19,948 bases of DNA from NCBI GenBank assembly GCA_018263655.1, contig JAANWY010000178.1:1-19948 (forward strand). Direction: 5' to 3'. A program made the translations under genes and the position numbers. Numbering within the stretch: the first letter of the stretch is position 1; every line of letters begins with the position of its first letter. The DNA comes from Anaerolineales bacterium. Its GTDB lineage: Bacteria > Chloroflexota > Anaerolineae > Epilineales > JAANWY01. Of the stretch, positions 9,695 to 16,981 are shown piece after piece. The notes under the pieces are model-generated. The model made no database searches, was not told the origin of the DNA, and saw nothing but the letters and a program-made list of their open reading frames with translations.

Positions 9695-10136
9695 GATGAG
9701 GGTGATGAGTCTGGTGGCGGATTAGCGATAGCTCACCGCGATGATGGATTTCGTGCTCTACGACGTGCCAGATGATCCACTGCAGCGACAGGCTTCCGTC
9801 CCAGGGCACTTCAACGATCCGCCGTAGGTCTGCCGGCTCCAAGGTATCTAAGTACGCCTCGGTACGGGTGTGCACCTCCGTCAGGGCGGCCTTGATTGCT
9901 TCAGTCGTCGGGTAGTTCGTGAGGCGATACTCGGTTGGCCATGCCTCCAGCTCCCGCGTCACGACGTGGCGGAACCAACCGTCTTCGGCGTCAGCGATGT
10001 GGAGCATGATGCGCCCAACCGGCCAGGATCCTTCAAATGGAACGTACGCGAGATCATCGTCGCTGAACTTGTCTATCGTGGACAGCAAATCTGCGCGGAT
10101 CTGCTGCCAGTGAGCAAAGATCTGAGATGGTTTCAT
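9273..10136 (-). CDS. DinB-like metalloenzyme-fold protein fused out of frame into the WYL gene
   Basis: Residues 1-139 (10136 to about 9720) are a DinB/YfiT-like four-helix protein with expected metal-site histidines: H46 in MLHIADAEDGW and the HVVEHEIHHRGELSLI segment at about 124-139. DinB-fold proteins are putative metal-dependent thiol transferases or hydrolases; no specific reaction is assigned. The family normally ends 10-20 residues after RGELSLI. Here the frame runs on for about 148 unrelated, His/Pro/Gly-rich residues that are the shadow of the WYL gene, because the native stop is missing. GGAGGTAA precedes the ATG at good spacing, and a promoter lies at 10206-10235. The true product may be a DinB protein with a junk tail. 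Confidence 0.7.
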   Translation of the reverse strand: MKPSQIFAHWQQIRADLLSTIDKFSDDDLAYVPFEGSWPVGRIMLHIADAEDGWFRHVVTRELEAWPTEYRLTNYPTTEAIKAALTEVHTRTEAYLDTLEPADLRRIVEVPWDGSLSLQWIIWHVVEHEIHHRGELSLIRHQTHHPHHAAAAPAQPEGGRSGGGTGRLRTDAPSLHWHAGRDGHPRLLRAGSARRLLVGARLQDAAPGLHTGGGCRRLPGHEPRGGNVGSVVSGCGAGGAGQARQRSPRGAMPRGRLGTSDTGGHRHASRRAGAAGALPGEAPARRS

Positions 10137-10205
10137 CGTGTTACCTCCAATCAGGTGGCAAGTACAGCCGCGTCTTCGTATCTATCACTTTGTTCATCCC
10201 AGCAA

Positions 10206-10235
10206 ATTATAGATCATGCGTGAGTTTTCAGACAA
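10206..10235 (-). promoter_or_regulatory. Candidate promoter of the DinB-WYL pair
   Basis: On the minus strand: TTGTCT (10235-10230), an 18-bp spacer and an exact TATAAT (10211-10206), about 70 bp before the DinB-like start. Confidence 0.55.
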
Positions 10236-10259
10236 GCTCTTACGCTGGGTCTGCACGGC

Positions 10260-10288
10260 TAGACGACGTTGCCCCAAAGTGATATACT
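10260..10288 (+). promoter_or_regulatory. Candidate promoter of the DUF1294 gene
   Basis: TAGACG (4 of 6 to consensus), a 17-bp spacer and TATACT (10283-10288), about 86 bp before the DUF1294 start. It is divergent from the DinB promoter. Confidence 0.4.
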
Positions 10289-10373
10289 TATGGAAAGCGG
10301 CGGGCACAATGAGTGACGGACAATGATCTGCATCTGTACCCCACAGGAGGCGTAGCTAGCGAGAGCCAGGGTC

Positions 10374-10847
10374 ATGGCATATCTGATATACGCGCCGGCA
10401 GTCGTGGCACTCATCGCCTACGTGACAACGGTGGCCCACCAGGAGTTCAACAGCGCATGGTGGAGCGCTTACCTCGTTGCCGTAAACGCAGTGGCTTTCA
10501 TCGTCTACGTATACGACAAAAGCGTCGCGAGATTGCTCGGTAGGCTGAGATTAGGCTTCTTACCCTTGCGCGTCCCCGAGGATGTGTTGGTGTGGTTCCT
10601 CGCGTTTCCTGGCGGGGCTCTGGGTGCCTATGCCGCGATGTACTTCGCTAACCACAAGACGAGCCCGGCTGAGCAGGAGTTTCGCCGGCGGCTGGGGAAG
10701 GCGTTTCTTGTACAAGTGATTCTGGCCGTTGTCTTGTTCAAGTCAGGCCGCTTACCGGAGGACCGACTTGACGCCGTGATCGCTAGCTTGGCCGGCACCG
10801 TAGTCAGAACCGTCGAGACCCTGCTGACCACCGCTGGGGTTCTGTGA
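10374..10847 (+). CDS. DUF1294-family small membrane protein
   Basis: A 157-residue protein with four hydrophobic helices (about 3-20, 30-48, 68-88, 108-124). The DUF1294 pattern is clear: YDKSVA (47-52), RVPEDVLVWFLAFPGGALGAYAAMYFANHKTSPAEQEF (about 66-103), with the conserved G-G..G...AM....HKT core. In some bacteria DUF1294 is fused to a cold-shock domain; here it stands alone. Function is unknown. The ribosome site is weak (AGGG only 2 bases before the ATG). Confidence 0.8.
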   Translation: MAYLIYAPAVVALIAYVTTVAHQEFNSAWWSAYLVAVNAVAFIVYVYDKSVARLLGRLRLGFLPLRVPEDVLVWFLAFPGGALGAYAAMYFANHKTSPAEQEFRRRLGKAFLVQVILAVVLFKSGRLPEDRLDAVIASLAGTVVRTVETLLTTAGVL

Positions 10848-10926
10848 TTTCAGTCCCGGTGCCGGGGAGGCTCGTAAGAATAAGGTGGGCCTGGGTGAGC
10901 TAGTGGGTGCCGCGATCACCTCGGAA

Positions 10927-10955
10927 TTGACAAGAGCGGGCAGACAGAGTACACT
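10927..10955 (+). promoter_or_regulatory. Candidate promoter giving a near-leaderless transcript
   Basis: An exact TTGACA (10927-10932), a 17-bp spacer and TACACT (10950-10955). The next gene starts only 9 bases later, so transcription would begin at or a few bases before the start codon. Confidence 0.5.
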
Positions 10956-10964
10956 GGACGTACT

Positions 10965-11417
10965 TTGAACTTCCTTGGTGGAATCTCCATCCGTTTCGTC
11001 ATCTACGGCCTCCTCGGTTGGTGCGCCGAAATCGTGTGGACGGCCTCGCGCGAGAAAATCACCGGCCGGCAGCGCGGCTGGAAACTGCGCGGCACCAGCT
11101 ACTTGTGGATGTTTCCCATCTACGGTCTCATCGCTCCCCTCTACGAACCCATCCACAACGCTGTCCGCGCCTGGTCGTGGGAGGCGCGTGGCCTAGTCTA
11201 CATGCTCGGCTTCTTCACCGTGGAGTACGTCACGGGCTGGCTGCTGCGCACACTCACCGGCGCCTGCCCCTGGGACTACACCAAACACAGCCGCTGGCAC
11301 GTGCACGGCCTCATCCGCTTGGACTACGCCCCCGCCTGGTTCCTGACCGGCCTGGCCCTGGAACCCGTTCACGATTTTCTGGTGCAGCTCACGCCGGCCA
11401 TCCAGCAGGCGCTCTGA
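10965..11417 (+). CDS. CmpB-like membrane protein (putative ABC-transporter type IV family)
   Basis: A 150-residue protein with four or so membrane helices. Family marks are FVIYGLLGWCAEIVW (10-24), PIYGLIAPLYEPIHN (46-60), a helix ending EYVTGWLLRTLTG, and CPWDYTKHSRWHVHGLIRLDYAPAWF (about 103-128). This is the CmpB/PF06541-type arrangement, annotated as a putative transporter component but without a proven function. The usable start is TTG at 10965; no ATG or GTG is available without losing the first helix, and no Shine-Dalgarno site is seen. With the promoter at 10927-10955 this could be a leaderless mRNA. Confidence 0.75.
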   Translation: MNFLGGISIRFVIYGLLGWCAEIVWTASREKITGRQRGWKLRGTSYLWMFPIYGLIAPLYEPIHNAVRAWSWEARGLVYMLGFFTVEYVTGWLLRTLTGACPWDYTKHSRWHVHGLIRLDYAPAWFLTGLALEPVHDFLVQLTPAIQQAL

Positions 11418-11445
11418 GTCTTTCTCAGCCAGCGATCCTAAACGT

Positions 11446-11474
11446 TTGCCGTACAGACACGAGTGTTGTATAAT
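11446..11474 (+). promoter_or_regulatory. Candidate promoter of rel
   Basis: TTGCCG (11446-11451), a 17-bp spacer and an exact TATAAT (11469-11474). It predicts a 5' leader of about 155 nt before the rel start. Confidence 0.6.
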
Positions 11475-11580
11475 ACACATCGACATATCCGCTGACAATG
11501 TCGCCAACGGGTACCTGTTCTTCGATGAGTTCAGGACAGGCTTGGCGGCATTTTGCATATCCTCGTAGGAGGCCGGCCCC

Positions 11581-11597
11581 GTCGACCCCTCGTCGAC
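11581..11597 (+). other. Hairpin in the rel leader
   Basis: GTCGAC - CCCTC - GTCGAC, a 6-bp stem with a 5-nt loop, flanked by GGCC on both sides (11575-11578 and 11599-11602) that could extend it across a small internal loop. It ends about 33 nt before the rel ATG. A role in rel expression is only possible; no known riboswitch class is recognised. Confidence 0.35.
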
Positions 11598-11634
11598 TGG
11601 CCCATGACTTGGAGAAAGTCGGTGTCAGGGACCC

Positions 11635-13791
11635 ATGATCAAGGCACCACCCAGCGAGATCGAACGAGTCGTTGACAAGGTCATCTCGTACGCTCCCGAT
11701 GCAGATATGGATCTGCTGTGGCGGGCGTACGATCTGGTCGAGCACCGGCACGCCGGCCAGATGCGAGCCACGGGCGAACCCTACATCACCCACGTCGTTT
11801 CCGTAGCCGATATCCTGGCCGACCTGTGCATGGAGCCCGAGACCATCGCGGCTGCGTTGTTGCACGATGTCGTCGAGGACACCGATACGTCCTTCGAAGA
11901 GCTTGGCCAGCAGTTTGGCCAAGAAATCGCGTCATTGGTCGAGGGCGTCACCAAGCTGACCAAGATTACGCGCAAAGGGATCAAGGCCTCGCACGCTGAG
12001 AACATGCGTAAGCTGTTCCTGGCCATGGCCGAAAATATCCGTGTCGTCCTCATCAAGTTGGCGGATCGACTGCACAACATGCGGACCTTGTGGGCGTTGC
12101 CCCCCGAGAAGCAGCACCGCATTGCCACTGAAACACTGGAAATCTTTACCCCGCTGGCGAATCGCCTGGGTATTTGGCAGATCAAGTGGCAGCTCGAAGA
12201 TCGGGCGCTGCGTGCCTTGGAGCCCGACATCTATGAAGAAATCAGCGATCAACTGACGCGCCGGCGCCGCGAGCGTGAGGCCTTCGTAACGAACGTCATC
12301 CAGACGCTGCGCAATCGCTTGGAAGACGAGGGCATCGAGGTCATTGATATCAAAGGGCGACCGAAGCACATCTATAGCATCTACAAGAAGATGCGGCGCA
12401 AGGGGGTGACCTTCGATGAGGTGTATGACGTCCATGCGATCCGCGTGCTGCTGAGAACTATGCGCGATTGCTACACTGCCCTCGGCATCGTCCACGATTT
12501 GTGGAATCCAATCCCCGGGGAGTTTGACGACTACGTTGCGACACCCAAGGAGAACTTGTATCAGTCGCTTCACACAGCGGTACGGCTACCGAAGGTAGGC
12601 AGCCCGCTGGAGGTGCAGATCAGAACTGAGGAAATGCACCAAGTCGCCGAGTACGGTATCGCCGCGCACTGGCGCTACAAGGAACGACGCTCGCGCGACG
12701 AGACACTGGAGAAGAAGATTGCCTGGCTCCGGCAGCAGTTGGAATCGCACCAGGAGGTGGATGACGCCGAGGAGTTCCTGGAGTCTGTCAAAGAGGATGT
12801 CCTGCCGGAGCAGGTCTACGTCTTCACACCGGAGAACGACGTGATTGAGCTGCCGGCGGGAGCGACGCCCGTTGACTTCGGGTATCGTATTCATACGGAG
12901 GTGGGGCACCGCTGTCGCGGGGCGAAGGTCAATGGTCGTATGGTGGCGCTCAACACGGAGTTGAACACTACCGACCGGGTCGAGATCGTTACAGCAAAAG
13001 AGGGCGGGCCCAGCCGCGATTGGCTGAATCCCGCCCTCGGTTATGTACGCACAAGTCGGGCGCGATCTAAGGTTCGTCAGTGGTTTCGCAGGCAGGAGCG
13101 TGCCGAGAACATCGCTCAGGGGCGGGAAGTTCTGGACAAAGAGTTGCGCAGGTTGGGCCTGAATAGAGAGAGCTACGATCGTGTGGCCGCGCTGTTCGGC
13201 CACGGTAAGGTCGAGGATCTGCTGATGGCGATTGGGTCCGGTGATATCAACGCCCAGCAGATCACCACGCGTATTCTCGAAGCTGAACAGGACGAAGAAG
13301 AGAAGATCGAGGTCCCCCAGGCGCCGCCGCTCACCGAGCCAGCCGGCGTCACCGTCATGGGCGTCGAAGATATTCTGACTAAGGTGGCCAAGTGTTGCAA
13401 CCCACTGCCCGGGGATCAAGTCATCGGCTATATCACCCGCGGCCATGGTGTCACGTTGCACAAAGACAACTGCACCAATATCCGACACTTGGTGGCCGAA
13501 GACCCAGAGCGTATCATTGACGTCGACTGGCATGAGGATTCAGAGCGCGTCTACGCAGTGATGGTTCGTGTTTTGGCTTACGACCGCCCTGGCTTGGTGC
13601 GTGATGTATCGGATGTCGTGCTGCAGCAGAACGTCAACATGAGTGCGGCCAGCGCTGAGACTAGCAAGAAGAACAACGTCGCTGTGGTGACAGCGACGTT
13701 GGAAATAAACAGTGTCCGGCAATTGGCCAACATCCTCAATAAACTGAGCCAGCTCCCCAACGTCTTCGAAGTTCGCCGCGAAGTGGCATGA
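11635..13791 (+). CDS. rel: Long RelA/SpoT-type (p)ppGpp synthetase/hydrolase
   Basis: A 718-residue long RSH protein controlling the stringent response alarmone (p)ppGpp. The hydrolase HD domain looks complete: H53 (YITH), H77-D78 with E81-D82 (LLHDVVEDT), and D144/N148 (LADRLHN). The synthetase domain (about 235-350) has GRPKHIYSIYKKM, YDVHAIR (264-270) and EVQIRT (326-331). The TGS domain is at about 392-452, the zinc-finger-like region has CC at 587-588, and an ACT domain covers about 638-718. Unusually, the synthetase carries EFDD (296-299), the EXDD form linked to monofunctional RelA, not the RXKD form of bifunctional enzymes. The start has a modest AGGG site. The last 56 bases overlap the convergent M28 gene. 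Confidence 0.95.
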   Translation: MIKAPPSEIERVVDKVISYAPDADMDLLWRAYDLVEHRHAGQMRATGEPYITHVVSVADILADLCMEPETIAAALLHDVVEDTDTSFEELGQQFGQEIASLVEGVTKLTKITRKGIKASHAENMRKLFLAMAENIRVVLIKLADRLHNMRTLWALPPEKQHRIATETLEIFTPLANRLGIWQIKWQLEDRALRALEPDIYEEISDQLTRRRREREAFVTNVIQTLRNRLEDEGIEVIDIKGRPKHIYSIYKKMRRKGVTFDEVYDVHAIRVLLRTMRDCYTALGIVHDLWNPIPGEFDDYVATPKENLYQSLHTAVRLPKVGSPLEVQIRTEEMHQVAEYGIAAHWRYKERRSRDETLEKKIAWLRQQLESHQEVDDAEEFLESVKEDVLPEQVYVFTPENDVIELPAGATPVDFGYRIHTEVGHRCRGAKVNGRMVALNTELNTTDRVEIVTAKEGGPSRDWLNPALGYVRTSRARSKVRQWFRRQERAENIAQGREVLDKELRRLGLNRESYDRVAALFGHGKVEDLLMAIGSGDINAQQITTRILEAEQDEEEKIEVPQAPPLTEPAGVTVMGVEDILTKVAKCCNPLPGDQVIGYITRGHGVTLHKDNCTNIRHLVAEDPERIIDVDWHEDSERVYAVMVRVLAYDRPGLVRDVSDVVLQQNVNMSAASAETSKKNNVAVVTATLEINSVRQLANILNKLSQLPNVFEVRREVA

Positions 13792-15235
13792 TGGAGAGCG
13801 GCAAGTAGACTTTCCACAGATCGTGGATCGGAATCTCCACGCGGGACACGTTATCCGCTGCGTCGGTGTCGAGGCCATCGCCGGCAATCATTGTCCGGCC
13901 GCTCACCGATGTGAGGCTTTGCGCCTCAGCTAGCACCGTCGCTGTGACAACGAAGCCACTGCTATCGCCTGGCACCAAGTCGCCCAATTCCCACATGACT
14001 TGATTCCCGACATCGAACGCTCTGGCTGCGCCGCTACTATCAGACTGATAGACGAGGCCGTGCGAGAGGGTATCGGTCAGGACAACGTTGTCTGCCGGCG
14101 CCGTCCCGTTGTTGCCGTAAGCCAGCGTGAAGGTCACCGTCTGACCGCGGCGTACCATCGCCGGCCCCTGCTGAACCACGCGCAAGTCGGGCCCCGCTGG
14201 CTGTGCCAGACGTGTGACGGTCCCAATGGCGGCCCGCGCCATCTCTGAGAAGTACCCCCGATTGATCTTGTCCAGCGTGTCTTCGATTGTGTGATAGTAG
14301 GGGTTGAAGTCGTTTGTGGGACCTACTAAGTCTGTGTCCTCGATTACGAGGATGGCTGGAAAGCCCTGCTTCCAGAACGGTGAGTGATCGCTCAGATCAG
14401 TAGCCCTCTGGGTCACCACTTGCGGCGACAGATCGAGGTGATACGCTTGAACCGACTCGGTGAGGGTATGGGCGAGGGTGATGCTACGAGGATCGAGGCC
14501 GGCGTGAATTTCCAGGCGGGGTTCGCCGTCGCTCTCGTAGCCAATCATGTCCACGTTTACCACGGCGATGATATTCTCGCCCGTCGCCCGGGCTTGCTCG
14601 GCGTAGTGCCGGCTGCCGTGGAGCCCCTGTTCTTCGCCCGCGAAAGCGGCAAACCGAACCGTGTGCCGCAGGCAGCGCCCGCTGAGCAGCCGCGCAGCCT
14701 CTAGCACCGCCGCGACGCCGGTTGCGTTGTCGTCGGCGCCGGGGGCCGGCTCCGTCTCGGGCGTCCACCCTCGCGTGCGACTGGCTGTCGAGTCGTAGTG
14801 AGCGGAGACGATGACGACACCGCGGTCGATTGGCGGTGCGATACCTTCCAGCGTGCCAATGACGTTGGTGAGGACAGTGCCAACGTCCTGATCAGATGCG
14901 ATGTGTGTTCGCGTGAATGTCTGCGTCGTGACAGTCACGCCGTGCTCTTGGAGTTGGTGGTCGATGTAGTTGGCCGCCTCTTGCAGGCCGGCTGCGTTCC
15001 AAGAAAAGCGAGTGCCCTGGGTGTTGCAGTATCCCAGGGCATCTTTGTCTTGCAAATGACAGACGTGCGCTTCCAGTTCGGCTGGTGATAGGCTCTCGAT
15101 CACCTGTCCCACAATCGATGGGGGTAGCGAGGGTGCTGACGCTACCCGGTCCGCACCGAGCTGAAGCGCACCGATCCAGACTGTGAGCGCGATCAGGGCC
15201 AACAGCAGTGCCGGCAAAATTCGTCGGGGCCGCAC
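13736..15235 (-). CDS. Exported M28-family zinc peptidase with DUF11 domain and YLPL tail
   Basis: A 499-residue secreted aminopeptidase-like protein. A basic N-terminus (MRPRRILPA) precedes a hydrophobic signal/anchor. Residues about 95-345 are the M28 domain; the ligands, numbered from this start, are H146 (SAHYDS), D168 (GADDNATG), E201/E202 (AGEEQGLHGS), D229 (NVDMIGY) and H315 (YYHTIEDT), a complete di-zinc set. Residues about 349-440 are a DUF11 beta-sandwich, and KVYLPLSIM follows at about 475-483, then about 17 basic residues. I chose the GTG at 15235 because GGGAGGAG lies 6 bases upstream; a TTG start at 15268 would put that site inside the gene. The 3' end overlaps rel by 56 bp, antisense. 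Confidence 0.88.
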   Translation of the reverse strand: MRPRRILPALLLALIALTVWIGALQLGADRVASAPSLPPSIVGQVIESLSPAELEAHVCHLQDKDALGYCNTQGTRFSWNAAGLQEAANYIDHQLQEHGVTVTTQTFTRTHIASDQDVGTVLTNVIGTLEGIAPPIDRGVVIVSAHYDSTASRTRGWTPETEPAPGADDNATGVAAVLEAARLLSGRCLRHTVRFAAFAGEEQGLHGSRHYAEQARATGENIIAVVNVDMIGYESDGEPRLEIHAGLDPRSITLAHTLTESVQAYHLDLSPQVVTQRATDLSDHSPFWKQGFPAILVIEDTDLVGPTNDFNPYYHTIEDTLDKINRGYFSEMARAAIGTVTRLAQPAGPDLRVVQQGPAMVRRGQTVTFTLAYGNNGTAPADNVVLTDTLSHGLVYQSDSSGAARAFDVGNQVMWELGDLVPGDSSGFVVTATVLAEAQSLTSVSGRTMIAGDGLDTDAADNVSRVEIPIHDLWKVYLPLSIMPLRGELRRRWGAGSVY

Positions 15236-15314
15236 ACCCGTCTCCTCCCTGTGCGTCGACTCAAGCAAACGCGTTCGTAGTCAGGCACGGAGCGCAGTGG
15301 AGTGCCGTCGGAAC

Positions 15315-15328
15315 GTGCGATATCGCAC
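15315..15328. promoter_or_regulatory. 14-bp perfect palindrome upstream of the M28 peptidase
   Basis: GTGCGATATCGCAC, perfectly self-complementary, about 80 bp before the M28 start and after the end of the foldase gene. It may be an operator for a dimeric regulator; no regulator family is recognised. The surrounding 15236-15393 also holds GGCAC...GTGCC inverted sequence and no gene. Confidence 0.35.
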
Positions 15329-15393
15329 CAAACGCCGCTCCGCTAGCGCTGCGTGGCTTACTCCGAACCGTCAGTGGCACACACTACTCCGCC

Positions 15394-16542
15394 CTATGGA
15401 GCAGCTGTGTGCGTGGGCATTGGCACGGGTGGCTGCTGGGGCTGCTGTTGGCCTGATATCGCCCCGGGCAGCGTGGGTACGATGTCGGGTGTCCAGGAGC
15501 GTTCGATGTCGGCCGCAGCGCGCTGTTCTTGCAGCCACGTGTTGAAGCGATCCTGCCGTGCTTGCTCAAGCTGGCTCGGCGTCAACTGACGATTCTCGTC
15601 GCGCTCAATGACTTCGATGATGTGAAAGCCGAACTGGCTCTTGACCGGCTCGCTGGTCTCACCGGGCGGCAAACTGAAAGCGACTTCCTCGAACTCCGGG
15701 ACCATATCACCCTTGCCAAACCAGCCGAGGTCGCCGCCCTCGGCTGCTGAGGCTGTGTCGGTGGAGGTTTCTTCGGCGACTGCTGCGAAGTCCTCGCCGT
15801 CGAGCAGGCGCTGGCGAACCTCTTGCGCCTCTTCTTCGGTCTCAACCAGGACGTGGCGTGCATGTGCTTGTGCGGCCGTGGAAGTTACGCCTTGGGCCGC
15901 TGCCTCGCGCACTTTGTCCCGCAGGAGTTCGTCGCGGAGGATTTGGCGGTACCCGGTTTCGGAGATATCGGCCTGGGTCTTCAATGTTTCCATGAAGTTG
16001 TTGAAGGCCGTGTTGAATTCCTCGCGCGTCACCGAGCCGGCCGATGTCGTGTCCGTCACAGTCTCGCCGGCCGATGTTTCCGGTTCCTGCGCCTCGCCCG
16101 TGAAGCCGAACTGGCGCTCGATCTCCGCCTGGACTTCCTCGTCAGTCACTGTGATATCCTCTTCAGCAGCTTTCTGCTCGATCAGCACTTGCTCAATCAT
16201 GCCGTCAAGCGTCGTCTGAGGTAACTGGTTCTGGAGGAAGTTCAGCATAGTTTGCTGATCGATCTGGTTGCCAAGGCGCGTCACCAGGTTGAACCGCTGG
16301 TAACTGACGAGTTGTTGATAGTCCTGGGTCGTGATGGCCTGACCGTTCACAACGGCTACGGGTTCGCGCGGAGCAGCGAAGTTCTCCCTGTAGAGGCCGA
16401 ACCCCAGAACCAAGATGATGACAGCGATGACGGCTCCGCCTGCAAAGAGAAGCTTGCGGTTCTCTTGCCGGCTCTTGCGGCGGCGTTGTATTTCCTTCGG
16501 TGTGGGTTGGTCTGCGCTGCGTTTCTTCCTGCGTCTTGCCAT
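15394..16542 (-). CDS. Membrane-anchored parvulin-type peptidyl-prolyl isomerase (SurA/PrsA-like)
   Basis: A 382-residue foldase that would help exported proteins fold outside the membrane. A very basic cytoplasmic N-terminus (residues 1-30) leads to one transmembrane helix (about 31-50). A SurA N-like chaperone domain begins at PVAVVNGQAITTQDYQQLV (61-79). The parvulin rotamase domain is at about 225-320: AHARHVLVETEEEAQEV, GGDLGWFGKGDMVPEFEEVAFSL and SQFGFHIIEVIE. The C-terminal tail is Gln/Pro-rich. There is no lipobox cysteine, so the anchor is the helix itself. It lies 16 bp after rpsR on the same strand and may be co-transcribed with it. Confidence 0.9.
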   Translation of the reverse strand: MARRRKKRSADQPTPKEIQRRRKSRQENRKLLFAGGAVIAVIILVLGFGLYRENFAAPREPVAVVNGQAITTQDYQQLVSYQRFNLVTRLGNQIDQQTMLNFLQNQLPQTTLDGMIEQVLIEQKAAEEDITVTDEEVQAEIERQFGFTGEAQEPETSAGETVTDTTSAGSVTREEFNTAFNNFMETLKTQADISETGYRQILRDELLRDKVREAAAQGVTSTAAQAHARHVLVETEEEAQEVRQRLLDGEDFAAVAEETSTDTASAAEGGDLGWFGKGDMVPEFEEVAFSLPPGETSEPVKSQFGFHIIEVIERDENRQLTPSQLEQARQDRFNTWLQEQRAAADIERSWTPDIVPTLPGAISGQQQPQQPPVPMPTHTAAP

Positions 16543-16558
16543 GGGTTTAGAGCCTGCC

Positions 16559-16801
16559 TTATCCGGTGAGCCGGATGTGCTCGTCCGTGTAAGGCAAGAG
16601 CGCTACTTGACGCGCCCGCTTGACGGCTTGCGCCACCCGCCGCTGGTGCCGGGCACACAGGTGACTCTTGCGACGGGGCGCAATCTTGCCCCGCGCGGTC
16701 ACGAAGTCATTCAAGAGATCAAGGTTCTTGTAGTCAATCATATCGGCGTTGCCGGAACAGAATCGACAGCCCCGACGACGTCGTCGACGTCGAAAAGCCA
16801 A
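16559..16801 (-). CDS. rpsR: 30S ribosomal protein S18
   Basis: An 80-residue S18, which pairs with S6 on the small-subunit platform. The basic N-terminus is followed by CRFC (12-15), and C49 with H52 in HLCARH completes a zinc-ribbon set, so this is the zinc-binding form of S18. The core DYKNLDLLNDFVTARGKIAPRR is well conserved. The start is a TTG (16801-16799), supported by GGAGGA 4 bases upstream and by the family N-terminus. It is the third gene of rpsF-ssb-rpsR but is separated from ssb by a 133-bp palindromic element whose end lies 26 bp before this start. Confidence 0.96.
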   Translation of the reverse strand: MAFRRRRRRRGCRFCSGNADMIDYKNLDLLNDFVTARGKIAPRRKSHLCARHQRRVAQAVKRARQVALLPYTDEHIRLTG

Positions 16802-16827
16802 GGTGTCCTCCTATTGATTTATTGCTT

Positions 16828-16960
16828 GTGACTACTCAGGCACTTCGTGCCTACACAAGAAGGGACCGGAAAAATGGGGTCGGTGGGGGGCCAGCCGGCC
16901 CCCCACCGACCCCATTTTTCCGCATTTCTCAACTGCGAAGGCAGTAGTCTGAGTAGTTAC
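16828..16960 (-). repeat. Palindromic dispersed element, copy 1 (between ssb and rpsR)
   Basis: A 133-bp non-coding element bounded by imperfect 12-bp terminal inverted repeats, GTGACTACTCAG (16828-16839) and CTGAGTAGTTAC (16949-16960). Inside are a small hairpin GGCAC-TTC-GTGCC (16839-16851), a central 26-bp perfect stem (16867-16922, 4-nt loop), and a small CTGC/GCAG hairpin near 16932-16943. Reverse-complemented, it aligns along its length with the second copy at 19816-19940, with near-identical ends, CTTGTGTAGGCACG and GCAGTTG blocks. No open reading frame. Its origin is probably a MITE or REP-like mobile sequence, moved in trans. Confidence 0.85.
16867..16922. terminator. Very strong hairpin, possible bidirectional terminator
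   Basis: A 26-bp perfect stem with a 4-nt loop. Each arm has an A-tract outside a G-rich block on the 5' side and the matching C-rich block then T5 on the 3' side, so in either direction the transcript reads A-tract, G+C stem, U-tract. That is the layout of a bidirectional intrinsic terminator, although the U-tract is itself paired. If active it would reduce rpsR expression from the rpsF promoter. It is part of the dispersed element. Confidence 0.4.
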
Positions 16961-16981
16961 TATTGGTTCTTCTTGTAATGA

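Noticed and set aside
9056..9775. Open frame of about 239 codons on the plus strand opposite the WYL gene
   Set aside because: No family signature; antisense to a recognised regulator.
10313..10543. Possible small gene before the DUF1294 gene
   Set aside because: It overlaps the DUF1294 frame, and its sequence resembles no protein; the GGAGG in the region is not placed to serve either start.
12586..13533. Open frame of about 315 codons on the minus strand opposite rel
   Set aside because: Shadow of the conserved Rel regulatory domains; no recognisable protein.
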